NCBI GenBank assembly: GCA_018240585.1 | Contig: JAFEFM010000495.1 | Coordinates: 1 to 64,000 of the forward strand | From: Pseudomonadota bacterium | GTDB lineage: Bacteria; Pseudomonadota; Gammaproteobacteria; Burkholderiales; Rhodocyclaceae | Direction: 5' to 3' | Length of the DNA: 64,000 bases | Shown here: positions 8,116 to 18,070 of the stretch, piece after piece | Layout of the letters: every line of letters begins with the position of its first letter | How positions within the stretch are numbered: the first letter of the stretch is position 1 | Notes under the pieces: model-generated | Seen by the model: the letters and a program-made list of their open reading frames with translations, nothing else | What the model was told of the DNA's origin: nothing | Database searches by the model: none | Made by a program: the position numbers and the translations under genes

Positions 8116-9432
8116 TCAATTAGCGAGTCTAGTTTGCCACACCGTCGCAATTCTGAGCAATTCTTTGTCGCTTATTTGCAACAGCGCAACGCCTTCAGCC
8201 ACGCGGCTTTCGCCGTCGATCCAGACGTGGGAGACCTGCTCCCGGCCGGCGACATGCACCAGATGCGAGATGGGTTCGAAGCACGGGCGCATCGAGGTGT
8301 CGCCCAGGTTCACGGCGCAGAGGTCGGCGCGTTTGCCCGGTACGATGGAGCCGATGTCGTCTCCCAGACCCAGTGCCTCTGCGCCGGCCAGCGTCGCCAT
8401 GTGCAGCGCGGCGTGGGCGGGAACCGCCGTCGCGTCGCCGCTGCCGACCTTGCCGAGCAGGGCGGCGTGGCGCATCTCCTGGAACAGGTCGAGGCGATTG
8501 TTGCTCGCTGCACCGTCCGTGCCGAGCCCTACGCGTACCCCGGCGTCCAGCAGGCGCGGCACTGGCGCGATGCCGCTGGCGAGCTTCATGTTGGAGGTGG
8601 GGCAGTGCGCTACGCTGGCGCCACGAGTAGCCAGCAACTCGATGTCCTGGGTGTTGAGGTGCACCGCGTGCACTGCCACAAGATTGTCGGCGGCGACGCC
8701 CAGCCGAGCCAGCCGCGCCAGCGGGCGCAGACCGTGCGTGGCAATCGAGTCGCGGATTTCGCCGTCCGTTTCGTGAAGGTGGATGTGCAGCGGAAGATCG
8801 AGCTCGCTGGCGAGAGTCTGCGCGCGCACCAGGTTCTCGTCGGAAACGGTGTAGGGCGCATGCGGCGCCACGGTGAACCCGATCCGCGGCTGCCTGCGCC
8901 AGCAATCGCGCGCGGCGAGCCCCTTGCGCAGGTAGTCGTCAGCATCGGTGGCGTAGGCCGTGGGCAGGTCGATCAGCACGATGCCCACCATCGCGCGCAT
9001 TCCGACCAGGTCGAATGCCTGCGCAGCGGCATCCGGATGGAAGTACATGTCGCTGCAGGTCGTGATTCCGCCACGCAGCATCTCGACGGCCGCAAGCAGT
9101 GTGCCTTCGCGGACGAAGGCGTCGGAAACATGCCTGGCTTCGGCCGGCCAGATCACCTCCTGCAGCCAGCGCATCAGCGGGAGATCATCGCCGATGCCGC
9201 GCATCAGGGTCATCGCGGCGTGGGTGTGGAGATTGACCAGGCCGGGAATGAGCGCGTGCTCGCCAAGTTCGACGACGCGGGCAGCGCGCACCCTGAGCCG
9301 TGCGACATCGCTGGGGAGGACGTCGGCGATGAGCCCGTCGTTCACTGCGACTGCGTGGTAGTCGAGCACCGTGCGCGCCGGCTCCACCGGGATGACCCAG
9401 CGTGCATGGATGAGGAGGTCGACTGAGTTCAA
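8116..9432 (-). CDS. TRZ/ATZ-family amidohydrolase, MtaD-like (methylthioadenosine/SAH deaminase type)
   Basis: The 438-residue protein is a metal-dependent amidohydrolase. Visible are the metal-binding HTHAAMTLMRG (about 68-78), a second histidine pair HIHLHETDGE, VAVHAVHLN, and the aspartate in LGTDGAASNNRLDLF. This layout is that of the 5-methylthioadenosine/S-adenosylhomocysteine deaminase (MtaD) group, which deaminates the adenine ring of nucleoside thioethers. Chlorohydrolases (TrzA/AtzA type) share the fold, so the exact substrate is uncertain. In this window it lies upstream of ubiG on the same strand, separated by the OmpA-family gene with its terminator. SAH removal near SAM-dependent methyltransferases is an attractive but unproven link. 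Confidence 0.88.
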   Translation of the reverse strand: MNSVDLLIHARWVIPVEPARTVLDYHAVAVNDGLIADVLPSDVARLRVRAARVVELGEHALIPGLVNLHTHAAMTLMRGIGDDLPLMRWLQEVIWPAEARHVSDAFVREGTLLAAVEMLRGGITTCSDMYFHPDAAAQAFDLVGMRAMVGIVLIDLPTAYATDADDYLRKGLAARDCWRRQPRIGFTVAPHAPYTVSDENLVRAQTLASELDLPLHIHLHETDGEIRDSIATHGLRPLARLARLGVAADNLVAVHAVHLNTQDIELLATRGASVAHCPTSNMKLASGIAPVPRLLDAGVRVGLGTDGAASNNRLDLFQEMRHAALLGKVGSGDATAVPAHAALHMATLAGAEALGLGDDIGSIVPGKRADLCAVNLGDTSMRPCFEPISHLVHVAGREQVSHVWIDGESRVAEGVALLQISDKELLRIATVWQTRLAN

Positions 9433-9603
9433 GCGTGGTTCTCCGCATCGGCGCCGGGAGGGAATCGCTGCGTCGTCGATTTAAGCATGATGACGGCAGC
9501 GCGAACAACACGCGCACCTTGCATGGCCGTGCGGCAGGGTTCGTGCCAGAATTGAACCATCGAATCCTGAACGCGGGCGACTTTCGTCCGCCTCTTGCGC
9601 GGC

Positions 9604-10968
9604 ATGAATGGATTGCCTGAGAAAATCGGTCGCTATCGGATCCTGCGCCAGATCGGACGAGGCGCTACGGCCGTCGTGTATCTCGCCGAGAGTCCGGACT
9701 ATTCGCAACCGGTTGCGCTCAAGCACGTTCGTTTCGATGACAAGGTGCGGGACGAAGCGAAGTGGAACCGGCGCCTGATCAAGCTGCTGAAGGCGGAAAA
9801 GGCGGTCGCCAGCCGTCTCGAACATCCGAACATCATCCGCATCCATGACGCATCGATCGAGCCCGATGAGGCCTATGTGGTCATGGAGTACTTCCCGGGC
9901 GAATCGCTCGAGCGCTACTGCTCGTTCGAGCATCTGTTGCCCATCCATCGCACGATCGGCATCGTCTTCAAGTGCTGCATGGCACTGGACTATGCGTACC
10001 GGCAGGGCATCGTTCACCGCGACATCAAGCCAGCAAACATCCTGGTCGACGATCACGACAACGTGAAGATCACCGATTTCGGCCTCGCGCTGAATGTCAG
10101 CAAGCGGATGGAAACCGATTCCACCTTCATCATGGGAGTCGGCTCGCCGGCGTACATGAGCCCGGAGCAGGTCAAGGGCTATCCGCTCAACCAGAAGACC
10201 GATCTTTATTCGCTCGGCGTGGTGTTGTTCCACCTGCTGACCGGGCGTCTGCCATTTCGCGGTGCCAATCCGGCGCAGTTGATCTACAAGATCATCAATG
10301 CCGACCCGCCGTCCGTGTCACAGCTCAATCCGGACGTGCCGGAGCAGATGGATGCGGTGATTCGCCGTGCGCTGGAGAAAGACCTTTATTCCCGCTACAA
10401 GAACGGCGCCGAGTTTGCGAAGGACCTGTCCGCAGTACGCTACAGGATCCTCGACGACAGCTACGTCCCGCCTGATACCGAACGCTTCGCCGCGCTGCGC
10501 AAGCTCTCGTTCTTCACCGAATTCGAGGACGTCGAACTGTGGGAGGTGCTGCGCATCTGCATCTGGAAGAAGGCGGATGCCCGCGTCAGCCTCGTGCGCG
10601 AAGGCGATGCCGACCAGCGTTTTGCGATCGTGCTGGACGGTCGGGTGGAGCTGTCCATTGGCGGGCGCAAGGTGGCCGAGCTGGGCAGGGGCGAGGTCTT
10701 CGGCGAGCAGGCATGGCTGGACAATCTGGAGCACCGCAACATGCTGTCGGTCGTATCGCTCGAGCCCCTGACGTATCTCGAGATCAACCCGGCGGCACTC
10801 GCGCTGGCGAGCGAGGAAGTCGTTGAGCGATTCCGCACCCAGGTGTCGACCGTCGTCGTGCGGCGCCTCGCCGGACTTGCGCGCAGCCTGTCGCAGCACA
10901 TGCCCGCGGCAGCCGTTGGCGATTACACGGCAACGGGCGGACTGGATCTGCGCCTGATCAGCGAATGA
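9604..10968 (+). CDS. Ser/Thr protein kinase fused to a cyclic-nucleotide-binding-like domain
   Basis: The 454-residue protein begins with a Hanks-type kinase: glycine loop IGRGATAVV (17-25), lysine 40, aC glutamate near 65, catalytic HRDIKPAN (138-145), DFG (158-160) and GSPAYMSPEQ at the end of the activation segment. From about 315 to 425 a cyclic-nucleotide-binding (cNMP) fold follows, with FAIVLDGRVELSI and the phosphate-cassette-like GEVFGEQAWLDNLEHRN. No transmembrane helix or PASTA repeat is seen, so it should be cytoplasmic. The ATG at 9604 is preferred over an in-frame TTG at 9595. It lies alone between divergent and convergent neighbours, so its substrates are unknown. The cassette has R-N where nucleotide binders usually have R-S/T. 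Confidence 0.9.
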   Translation: MNGLPEKIGRYRILRQIGRGATAVVYLAESPDYSQPVALKHVRFDDKVRDEAKWNRRLIKLLKAEKAVASRLEHPNIIRIHDASIEPDEAYVVMEYFPGESLERYCSFEHLLPIHRTIGIVFKCCMALDYAYRQGIVHRDIKPANILVDDHDNVKITDFGLALNVSKRMETDSTFIMGVGSPAYMSPEQVKGYPLNQKTDLYSLGVVLFHLLTGRLPFRGANPAQLIYKIINADPPSVSQLNPDVPEQMDAVIRRALEKDLYSRYKNGAEFAKDLSAVRYRILDDSYVPPDTERFAALRKLSFFTEFEDVELWEVLRICIWKKADARVSLVREGDADQRFAIVLDGRVELSIGGRKVAELGRGEVFGEQAWLDNLEHRNMLSVVSLEPLTYLEINPAALALASEEVVERFRTQVSTVVVRRLAGLARSLSQHMPAAAVGDYTATGGLDLRLISE

Positions 10969-10987
10969 CTCTGGCCTGACCGGGAGT

Positions 10988-12085
10988 TCAGCGTGAGGCG
11001 CCCATTGCCAGGGCCCGCTGCCTGCACGCGCCGAGTTGCGCCGGATCGGTTGCCGGTTGTTCGATCCAGTTGCCGAGGTTTCGCCGCGTCAGCGCCGTTA
11101 GCGCCGAGATCCAGTCGTGGCGCTCGTTGAGGCAGGGTATGTAATGGAAGGTCTCGCCGCCCAGGGACAGGAAGGCGTCGCGGCATTCCATGGCGATTTC
11201 CTCGAGTGTCTCCAGGCAGTCCGCCACGAAGCCCGGGCAGATCACGTCCACCCGACGCGTGCCGCCTCGGGCCAGGGCCTCGAGCGTGGGCTGCGTGTAA
11301 GGTTGCAGCCACTCAGCCTTGCCGAAGCGGGACTGGAAGGTGACGACTGCACGCTCGGCGGGAAGATTCAGGGCTTCGGCCACCAGGCGTCCGGTCTTGT
11401 GACACTCGCAGTGGTAGGGGTCGCCGAGATCGAGGGTGCGGCGTGGCACGCCGTGAAAGCTCATCACCAGCTTGTCGGGCTCGCCGTGCCGCACCCAGTG
11501 GTCGCGAACGCTCCGGGCGATTGACTCGATGTAGCCCGGATCGTCGTGGAAACTGCGCACGTAGCGGATCTCCGGCAGGTTTCGCCAGTGCCGCAGGCAC
11601 TGCGCCACTTCGTCCATGACACTGCCGGTCGTGCTCGACGAATACTGCGGGTAGGCGGGAAGCACCAGGATGCGGCTGCAGCCTGCGCTCCGCATCGCGT
11701 TGAGCGTGTCGGGGACAGAAGGATTGCCGTAGCGCATCGCCCAGGCGACGTGCAGTTCCGGATATCCGGCTTCGGTGAGATAGCCGGCGAGCAGTTTCGC
11801 CTGCCGTTCGGTGTGCACCCTGAGAGGCGAGCCTTCCTGCATCCAGATGCTCGCATACTTGGCGGCTGATTTCGCCGGCCGAACGTTCAGGATGATGCCG
11901 TTCAGGATCAACCACCAGATGGGCCGCGGGATCTCGACCACGCGCGGATCCGACAGGAATTGCTTCAGATAGGGGCGCAGGGCGCCAGCAGTGGGGGCTT
12001 CAGGCGTGCCGAGATTCACCAGCAGCACGCCGACGCGCGGGCGCGTACCGTGTTCGTAGGCGGGTTCGCTCCAGTAACGGGCCAT
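10988..12085 (-). CDS. hemH: Ferrochelatase
   Basis: HemH inserts Fe2+ into protoporphyrin IX, the last step of protohaem synthesis. The 365-residue product shows [15 protein letters not shown] near the start, [11 protein letters not shown] in the middle, the catalytic histidine in [10 protein letters not shown], and the acidic metal-path segment [13 protein letters not shown]. The ATG at 12083-12085 ([10 protein letters not shown]) is preferred over a TTG nine codons upstream because AGGA lies six bases before it. It lies 57 bases after hrcA on the same strand and is probably cotranscribed with it. Confidence 0.96.
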   Translation of the reverse strand: MARYWSEPAYEHGTRPRVGVLLVNLGTPEAPTAGALRPYLKQFLSDPRVVEIPRPIWWLILNGIILNVRPAKSAAKYASIWMQEGSPLRVHTERQAKLLAGYLTEAGYPELHVAWAMRYGNPSVPDTLNAMRSAGCSRILVLPAYPQYSSSTTGSVMDEVAQCLRHWRNLPEIRYVRSFHDDPGYIESIARSVRDHWVRHGEPDKLVMSFHGVPRRTLDLGDPYHCECHKTGRLVAEALNLPAERAVVTFQSRFGKAEWLQPYTQPTLEALARGGTRRVDVICPGFVADCLETLEEIAMECRDAFLSLGGETFHYIPCLNERHDWISALTALTRRNLGNWIEQPATDPAQLGACRQRALAMGASR

Positions 12086-12142
12086 GTGGGTCCTAGGATT
12101 CGGTTCTTGCAATGGAGGCGGCGCGCCGGTGCGTGGCGCAGG

Positions 12143-13171
12143 TCAATGGTTTGCCGACAAGGCGTTCGAGAGCAGCCTGGCGGTGATGTCCACGATGGGG
12201 ATGACGCGATCGTAGGCCATGCGCGTCGGACCGATGACGCCGACCGAGCCCACGATCTGCCCGTCGACCTCGTAGGGCGCCGTGATGACGCTGCAGCCGT
12301 CCAGTGGCGCGAGGCCCGATTCGCCGCCGATGAAGATCTGCACGCCTTCGGCGCGGTTCGACAGATCGAGCAACTGCATTAGGCCGGTCTTCTGGTCGAA
12401 GAGCTTGAACAGCTCGCGCAGCCGCGACATGTTGGACGACAGGTCCTCGACTTCCAGCAGATTGGTCTCGCCGGAGATCACGTAGTTGGTCGCGGTCTCC
12501 TCGGCGGCCTCGGACCCCGCGTCGACGGTTGCCGTCATCAGTTCGGTCATGTCGCTGCGCAGTTGCTGCAGTTCGACGCGCAGCCGGTTGCGGATCTCGT
12601 CGAAGGAAAGTCCTGCGACGTGCTCGTTCAGGTAAGAGGCGGCGCTGCTGAGCTCGCTCGGCGTATAGGTGCGGCGCGTCAGCAGGATGCGGTTCTGGAC
12701 GTCGCCAGCGGTGGTGACGATGATCAGCAGGATGCGCGTCTCGGACAGGCTGATGAATTCCAGTTGGCGGATACGGACGGCGTCCTTGCGCGGCGCGACC
12801 ACCACCCCGGCGAATTGGGTGAGTTCGGACAACACGTGCGACGCGGAATTGAGCAACCGCTGCGGCTGGTCCGGCTGCAGATGGCCTTTCAGCTCCCGCA
12901 CCTGCGCTCGCTCGAGCGGCTGCACGGTGAGCAGCGCATCGACGAAGAAGCGGTAGCCGCGCGCGGTGGGGACCCGCCCTGCGGATGTGTGCGGGCTGGC
13001 AATGAATCCGGCCTCCTCGAGATCGCTCATCACGTTCCTCACCGTTGCCGGCGACAGTTCGAGGCCGGAATAGCGGGAGAGCGCACGCGAGCCCACCGGC
13101 TGCCCTTCAGCGATGTAGCGTTCGATCAGGGTCTTGAGCAGGATCTGTGAGCGGGCGTCGAGAGTTTTCAT
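12143..13171 (-). CDS. hrcA: Heat-inducible transcription repressor HrcA
   Basis: HrcA represses groESL/dnaK-type operons by binding CIRCE elements. The 342-residue protein has an N-terminal winged helix ([20 protein letters not shown]), with [19 protein letters not shown] as the recognition region and the wing [24 protein letters not shown]-like dimerisation domain ends in [15 protein letters not shown]. No CIRCE inverted repeat is visible in the 129 bases upstream, and grpE is not adjacent as it is in many bacteria. It shares its upstream region with the divergent nadK. Confidence 0.96.
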   Translation of the reverse strand: MKTLDARSQILLKTLIERYIAEGQPVGSRALSRYSGLELSPATVRNVMSDLEEAGFIASPHTSAGRVPTARGYRFFVDALLTVQPLERAQVRELKGHLQPDQPQRLLNSASHVLSELTQFAGVVVAPRKDAVRIRQLEFISLSETRILLIIVTTAGDVQNRILLTRRTYTPSELSSAASYLNEHVAGLSFDEIRNRLRVELQQLRSDMTELMTATVDAGSEAAEETATNYVISGETNLLEVEDLSSNMSRLRELFKLFDQKTGLMQLLDLSNRAEGVQIFIGGESGLAPLDGCSVITAPYEVDGQIVGSVGVIGPTRMAYDRVIPIVDITARLLSNALSANH

Positions 13172-13300
13172 GGCAGCACGATGGTCATGGCCCCGATTCT
13201 ACGAAAGAGTGGTGGGTGTGGTAAGTCATGGCTGCCGCAAACCGATGCCGATGGCCTCCGAATCCGGTATTGTCATCCGGTTATGGTTTAATCCGCGCCT

Positions 13301-14185
13301 ATGGATACGCACTTCACCAACATCGCGCTGATCGGCAAGTACCAGAGCCCGGACGTTGCCGAATCGGTGCTGGAAATCGCGCGTTTCCTGCGCTCCCGGG
13401 GGCGCAGCGTATGGATGGAGCAGGGCACGGCAAGTTCCATTGGCGGCGCTGGGGACTATCCCGTCGCCACCTATGAGCAGATCGGCGCCGAGGCTCACCT
13501 CGCGGTGGTGGTCGGCGGTGACGGCACGATGCTGAACACCGCACGCCGCCTGGCCGAGAACGCCGTGCCCCTGGTGGGCGTCAACCTCGGGAGACTCGGA
13601 TTCCTGACCGATATCTCGCGCTCGAACGCGCAGGTCCGGCTGGGCGAAATCATCGAGGGGCGCTTCGTCGAAGAGTCCCGCTTCATGCTCGACGCAGAAG
13701 TCCTGCGCGGCGGCACGCGAGTGTTCTCGACGCTGGCGCTGAACGATGTGGTCGTCAACAAGGGCGAACTCGGCCGCATGATCGAGTTCGATCTCGCCAT
13801 CGACGGCGAGTACGTCTATACCCAGCGCTCGGACGGCATGATCGTGTCCACGCCGACCGGGTCGACGGCTTACGCGCTGTCGGCCAATGGTCCTATCCTG
13901 CATCCCAGCGTCGGCGGCATCGCCCTCGTGCCCCTGTGCCCGCACGCTTTGACGGCGCGGCCAGTGACCCTGCCCGACAGCAGCCGCATCGATATCTCTC
14001 TGCTGCTGCCTCATGACGCGCGCGTCCATTTCGACGGACAGGCGCGATTCGATCTGCGTGCCGGCGACTGCGTTCGCGTCACGCGGTCGCCGCTTGCGCT
14101 GCGCCTGCTGCACCCGGTCGGTTACAGCTACTACGCGATGCTGCGCGAGAAGCTGCACTGGAGCGCGACGCCGCGCCACAACTGA
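13301..14185 (+). CDS. nadK: NAD kinase
   Basis: NadK phosphorylates NAD to NADP. The 294-residue protein shows the diagnostic GGDGTML motif (about 72-78), NLGRLGFLTDI, and SDGMIVSTPTGSTAYALSA, which forms the second conserved domain. Length and motif order are normal. It starts at the ATG 130 bases from the divergent hrcA and is followed after 70 bases by recN, a common betaproteobacterial pair. Confidence 0.97.
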   Translation: MDTHFTNIALIGKYQSPDVAESVLEIARFLRSRGRSVWMEQGTASSIGGAGDYPVATYEQIGAEAHLAVVVGGDGTMLNTARRLAENAVPLVGVNLGRLGFLTDISRSNAQVRLGEIIEGRFVEESRFMLDAEVLRGGTRVFSTLALNDVVVNKGELGRMIEFDLAIDGEYVYTQRSDGMIVSTPTGSTAYALSANGPILHPSVGGIALVPLCPHALTARPVTLPDSSRIDISLLLPHDARVHFDGQARFDLRAGDCVRVTRSPLALRLLHPVGYSYYAMLREKLHWSATPRHN

Positions 14186-14255
14186 AACCCACGCCGTGCG
14201 GCGCGCTTGCGCCGGCGCTGATCCTGCCGAAGTTCTGCCTTCCTTCCCTGACATC

Positions 14256-15911
14256 ATGCTGCGACGACTCACCATACGCGACTTCGTCATCGTGGACCGC
14301 CTCGAACTCGAGTTCTCCGCAGGGTTTGGCGCGCTGACCGGCGAGACCGGTGCGGGCAAATCGATCCTTCTCGATGCACTCGGCCTGGCGCTGGGCGGGC
14401 GTGCCGAAGCCGGCGTCGTTCGCGTCGGTCAGGAGCGCGCCGACATCGTCGCCGAGTTCGATGTGCCCGAGCAGGGCGGGCTGGTGGCTTGGCTTGCGGA
14501 CGAGGCGCTGGAGGCCGAGGAGGGCGTGATCATCCTGCGCCGCGTGGTCGACGCTGGCGGGCGCAGCCGTGCATGGATCAACGGGACCTCAGTGTCGCTC
14601 ACGCAACTGCGTGCGGCGGGCGAGTGGCTGGCGGACATCCATGGCCAGCATGCCCACCACGCCCTCTTGCGTGGCGAGGCCCAGCGCGAGCTGCTCGACG
14701 CGCATGCGGGCGCATGTGAGGCTGCCGCCGACGTTTCGCGCTGCCATCGGGAATGGCAGGCGCTGGTCACGCTCCGGCGGGAGGCGCAGGCGGATTCCGA
14801 GAATTCGGCGCGCGAACGGGAATTGCTCGAGTGGCAGTTGAAGGAGCTCGCACAACTTGCCTTTGACAGCGCCGAGTGGGACGAGATCAACTCGGAGCAC
14901 AGCCGGCTCGCCCATGCCGCGGGTCTGATGGAAGGGGCTGACGAAACGCTGGCCACGCTGAGCGAGGGGGATTACGCCGTGTGTTCCGTGCTGCGTCACC
15001 TCGACGGCCGCATCGCCGAACTCGCCGACATCGACCCCGCGCTCGCCGACGTGCGCGAATTGCTGTCGGCTGCCGCGATTCAGGCGGACGAGGCGCTGCA
15101 CGCCTTACGGCGCTATCGTGACCGCGTCGATCTCGATCCTCAGCGGCTGGCCGAGATCGAGCGACGGATCTCGACGGTCATGGATACGGCGCGCAAGTAC
15201 CGGGCGACGCCTGAGGAACTCCCCCAGCTCGTGGAGCGGTGGCGCGAAAGGCTTGCCACGCTGGAGGCGCGTTCGGATCCGGCCCGGCTCGAGCAGGCCG
15301 AGGCCGAGGCGCTTGCGCGACTCGAACGGGCCGCCGCAAGCCTTTCGGCCCTGAGGCGGCCTGCGGCGGAGTCGCTGTCCAGGGAAATCTCCGAGGCGAT
15401 GCAGACGCTGGCGATGGCCGGCGGCCGCTTCGAGGTCGCGCTCGAGCCTTGCCCGCCGTCGGCGCACGGTGCGGAGATCGTGGACTTCCGGGTTGCCGCC
15501 AACCCTGGGCAGGCATTGAGGAGCCTGGCGAAAGTTGCATCGGGTGGCGAGCTGTCGCGTATCGGTCTCGCCATCCAGGTCATGACGAGCCGCGATTCGG
15601 CTACCCCGACGTTGATCTTCGACGAGGTGGACGTCGGCATCGGCGGCCGCGTGGCCGAGATCGTCGGCAAGCTGCTTGCCCGGCTCGGTCAGGAACGGCA
15701 GGTGCTATGCGTGACTCATCTGCCCCAGGTTGCGGCATGCGCCGACTGGCAGTGGCGGATTGCGAAGGCCGAGCGGGACGGGCAGACGATCAGCGACGTC
15801 ACGCGGCTTGACGCCACTGAGAGGATCGAGGAGATCGCGCGCATGCTGGGCGGCGTCAACATCACCGCGACGACGCGCGAGCACGCGGCGGAGATGTTGG
15901 GGCGAAGCTGA
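14256..15911 (+). CDS. recN: DNA repair protein RecN
   Basis: RecN is an SMC-like ATPase in double-strand-break repair. The 551-residue product has Walker A GETGAGKS near residue 32, long helical arms between about 165 and 370, a signature-like VASGGELSRIGLAIQ, and Walker B PTLIFDEVDVGIGG. The start MLRRLTIRDFVIVDRLELEF is the family start; a longer in-frame opening reaching back to 14013 only reads through the end of nadK. It is convergent with fur. Confidence 0.96.
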   Translation: MLRRLTIRDFVIVDRLELEFSAGFGALTGETGAGKSILLDALGLALGGRAEAGVVRVGQERADIVAEFDVPEQGGLVAWLADEALEAEEGVIILRRVVDAGGRSRAWINGTSVSLTQLRAAGEWLADIHGQHAHHALLRGEAQRELLDAHAGACEAAADVSRCHREWQALVTLRREAQADSENSARERELLEWQLKELAQLAFDSAEWDEINSEHSRLAHAAGLMEGADETLATLSEGDYAVCSVLRHLDGRIAELADIDPALADVRELLSAAAIQADEALHALRRYRDRVDLDPQRLAEIERRISTVMDTARKYRATPEELPQLVERWRERLATLEARSDPARLEQAEAEALARLERAAASLSALRRPAAESLSREISEAMQTLAMAGGRFEVALEPCPPSAHGAEIVDFRVAANPGQALRSLAKVASGGELSRIGLAIQVMTSRDSATPTLIFDEVDVGIGGRVAEIVGKLLARLGQERQVLCVTHLPQVAACADWQWRIAKAERDGQTISDVTRLDATERIEEIARMLGGVNITATTREHAAEMLGRS

Positions 15912-16011
15912 ACGAACGGTGGGACGGGTCGAAACCGGAGTTTGACGGGGAGGTGGTGGCGCGGCCCGCCTGCCGTAAGGCTTGATGGCTGGGCCGAGCA
16001 CATGCAGCGCT

Positions 16012-16449
16012 TCAGGATTCGTTGTTGCGATTCGGACAGTCCGTGCGCACGCAGTCCGCATACAGGTAAAGCGCGTGTTCCTTGATCGAGAAACCGCGCT
16101 CTTCGGCGATGCGCTTCTGTCGCTGCTCGATCTCGGCGTCGTAGAACTCCTCGACCTTTCCGCATTGCAGGCAGACGAGGTGGTCGTGGTGATTGCCCTG
16201 GTTGAGCTCGAAAACCGCCTTGCCCGACTCGAAATAGTGGCGCTCGAGCAGTCCTGCCTGCTCGAATTGCGTCAGCACGCGGTAGACTGTCGCCAGGCCG
16301 ATATCCATGCCTTCGCCAATCAGCAGGCGATAGACATCCTCGGCGGTCAGGTGGCGCTGTTCCGCGCTCTGGAACAGGTCGAGAATTTTGAGACGTGGGT
16401 AGGTTGCCTTCAGGCCTATGCTTTTCAGGCTCTTGGAATTCTCTGACAT
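16012..16449 (-). CDS. fur: Ferric uptake regulator
   Basis: Fur represses iron-uptake genes when loaded with Fe2+. The 145-residue protein has the winged-helix [20 protein letters not shown] and [15 protein letters not shown], the metal site [18 protein letters not shown], and a second cysteine pair CVRTDC for structural zinc. Length is typical. It is divergent from bamE across 152 bases, an arrangement common in proteobacteria. No obvious 19-bp Fur box is seen in that gap. Confidence 0.97.
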   Translation of the reverse strand: MSENSKSLKSIGLKATYPRLKILDLFQSAEQRHLTAEDVYRLLIGEGMDIGLATVYRVLTQFEQAGLLERHYFESGKAVFELNQGNHHDHLVCLQCGKVEEFYDAEIEQRQKRIAEERGFSIKEHALYLYADCVRTDCPNRNNES

Positions 16450-16601
16450 GGTTGCCTGTACGAGTGCCGAAGTGACGCGCAGTCGGGGCGTGCGCGAGGA
16501 ATTGTGAGGCCCGGTCTAAGGCCAGGCAGTCCTATGTTATATTTTTTGCCCCCCAATGAGAACCGGCGCTCCCTGGCGGGTGCCTTCGATCCGACTCCTA
16601 A

Positions 16602-17015
16602 ATGCGTCCCATCCTGTTACCGGCGCTCGTCGCCGCAAGCCTGCTTGCCGGCTGCTCCTTCGACTCCATCGTGAGCAAGGTCAATCCCTACAAGATCGAT
16701 GTTCGCCAGGGCAACTATGTCGACCAGGACATGATCGCCCAGCTCAAGAAGGGCATGACCCGCGAACAGGTGCGCTTCGTCCTGGGGACGCCGCTGGTGG
16801 TCGATGCTTTCCGTGGTGACCGCTGGGACTACGTCTACCGGTTCAAACCCGGCCGCGGCGAGCCGCAGCAGCGGGTCGTCTCGGTGTTTTTCGTCGATGA
16901 CAAGCTCGATCGCATCGAGGGGGACGTGAAGGCTGGCGACGCTCAGGCTGCGAGCGAAGGCGGACGCAGCGAGCGGAGTCGCGTCGTAGAGGTACCGGCA
17001 GCACCACAGAAGTGA
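16602..17015 (+). CDS. bamE: Outer membrane assembly lipoprotein BamE (SmpA/OmlA)
   Basis: BamE belongs to the BAM complex that inserts beta-barrel proteins into the outer membrane. The 137-residue precursor has a lipoprotein signal with lipobox LLAGC (cysteine about 18). The conserved core is VDQDMIAQLKKGMTREQVRF, VLGTP, then WDYVYRFKPG and VSVFFVDDKLDRIEGD. The C-terminal 25 residues are a low-complexity Ser/Arg/Ala tail. The AT-rich stretch 16533-16548 likely contains its -10 element, but I cannot pair it with a good -35. Confidence 0.94.
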   Translation: MRPILLPALVAASLLAGCSFDSIVSKVNPYKIDVRQGNYVDQDMIAQLKKGMTREQVRFVLGTPLVVDAFRGDRWDYVYRFKPGRGEPQQRVVSVFFVDDKLDRIEGDVKAGDAQAASEGGRSERSRVVEVPAAPQK

Positions 17016-17074
17016 TTTCTTTCGATGACGGCGCGCCCTGCGGGCCGGTCCATCGGCCCATCAGGAATTGAAAG

Positions 17075-17881
17075 ATGAGCGTTATCCGTTTGGCCATCGC
17101 CGGCGCGGCCGGCCGCATGGGGCGCATGCTGATCGAAGCCGCCCTCAAGGAAGAGGGAATCGAGATCGGTTCCGCGTTCGACCGTCCCGGGAGCCCGTGC
17201 ATCGGGCGCGATGCCGGCGAGCTTCTGGGGGCGCACTGCGGCGTGACCATCGTGGGCGATGCCCGCGCCGCGATTGCCGCTGCCGACTGCGTGATCGATT
17301 TCACCCGGCCGGAAGGAACGCTTGCACATCTGGCGCTGGCGCGGGAACTCGGAAAGGCGATGGTGATAGGCACCACGGGCTTCGATGCCGCCGGAAAGGC
17401 GGCAATCGCCGAGGCGGCAAAGCAGATTCCGGTGGTCTTCGCGCCGAACATGGCCGTGGGTGTGAATGCGGTGTTCAAGCTGCTGGAAGTGGCGGCACGC
17501 ATACTCAATGAAGGCTACGACGTCGAGGTGATCGAGGCACATCACCGTTTCAAGGTCGACGCCCCTTCGGGTACCGCGCTGCGCATGGGCGAAGTCGTCG
17601 CGCGCGAACTGGGGCGTGATCTCGACGCCTGTGCAATCTATGGTCGCGAGGGGGTGACCGGCGAGCGCAAGGCTGAAACCATCGGCTTTTCGACGATCCG
17701 CGGTGGCGACATCGTCGGCGATCACACCGTTCTCTTCGCCGGAATCGGCGAACGCATCGAGATCACGCACAAATCGGGCAGCCGCATGCCCTACGCGCTG
17801 GGGGCCTTGAGAGCGGCGCGCTTCCTCGCTGGCCGGGGGGCGGGACTGTTCGACATGCAGGACATTCTCGGCCTGCGCTGA
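17075..17881 (+). CDS. dapB: 4-hydroxy-tetrahydrodipicolinate reductase
   Basis: DapB reduces the product of DapA with NAD(P)H on the lysine/diaminopimelate route. The 268-residue protein has the nucleotide-binding [13 protein letters not shown] near the N-terminus, [16 protein letters not shown] and the catalytic [15 protein letters not shown]. The ATG has AGGAA upstream. It follows bamE by 59 bases. A promoter and a terminator-like hairpin separate it from carA. Confidence 0.97.
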   Translation: MSVIRLAIAGAAGRMGRMLIEAALKEEGIEIGSAFDRPGSPCIGRDAGELLGAHCGVTIVGDARAAIAAADCVIDFTRPEGTLAHLALARELGKAMVIGTTGFDAAGKAAIAEAAKQIPVVFAPNMAVGVNAVFKLLEVAARILNEGYDVEVIEAHHRFKVDAPSGTALRMGEVVARELGRDLDACAIYGREGVTGERKAETIGFSTIRGGDIVGDHTVLFAGIGERIEITHKSGSRMPYALGALRAARFLAGRGAGLFDMQDILGLR

Positions 17882-17928
17882 AACATGGTGCGAATCGCGC
17901 CGCGCCAACTGCCGGCGGCGGCCTCGCA

Positions 17929-17957
17929 TTGCCTTGGGGAGCCGAAAAAAGTAGAAT
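17929..17957 (+). promoter_or_regulatory. Sigma70-type promoter of carA
   Basis: TTGCCT (17929-17934), a 17-base spacer and TAGAAT (17952-17957). The predicted start near 17964 falls only about eight bases before the hairpin at 17972. Confidence 0.6.
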
Positions 17958-17971
17958 CTTGCAATCTAGAC

Positions 17972-18007
17972 AGCGGGATCGCGCCTACCGGCTCGTCCCG
18001 CTTTTTT
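17972..18007 (+). terminator. Terminator-like hairpin in the carA leader (possible attenuator)
   Basis: Perfect stem AGCGGGA (17972-17978) with TCCCGCT (17996-18002), ending in a run of six T (18002-18007). It is 91 bases after dapB and 64 before the carA GTG. Its position downstream of the carA promoter suggests it conditions carA transcription; simple termination of dapB transcripts is the alternative. Confidence 0.7.
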
Positions 18008-18070
18008 GCAGGCTCTGGGCGCAGCATCAATGCGCGGGCCTTGATTTCTGGCTGACTTCAGGAGTTTCTT

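Noticed and set aside
13172..13300. CIRCE element expected upstream of hrcA
   Set aside because: I looked for TTAGCACTC-N9-GAGTGCTAA on both strands and found no recognisable copy.
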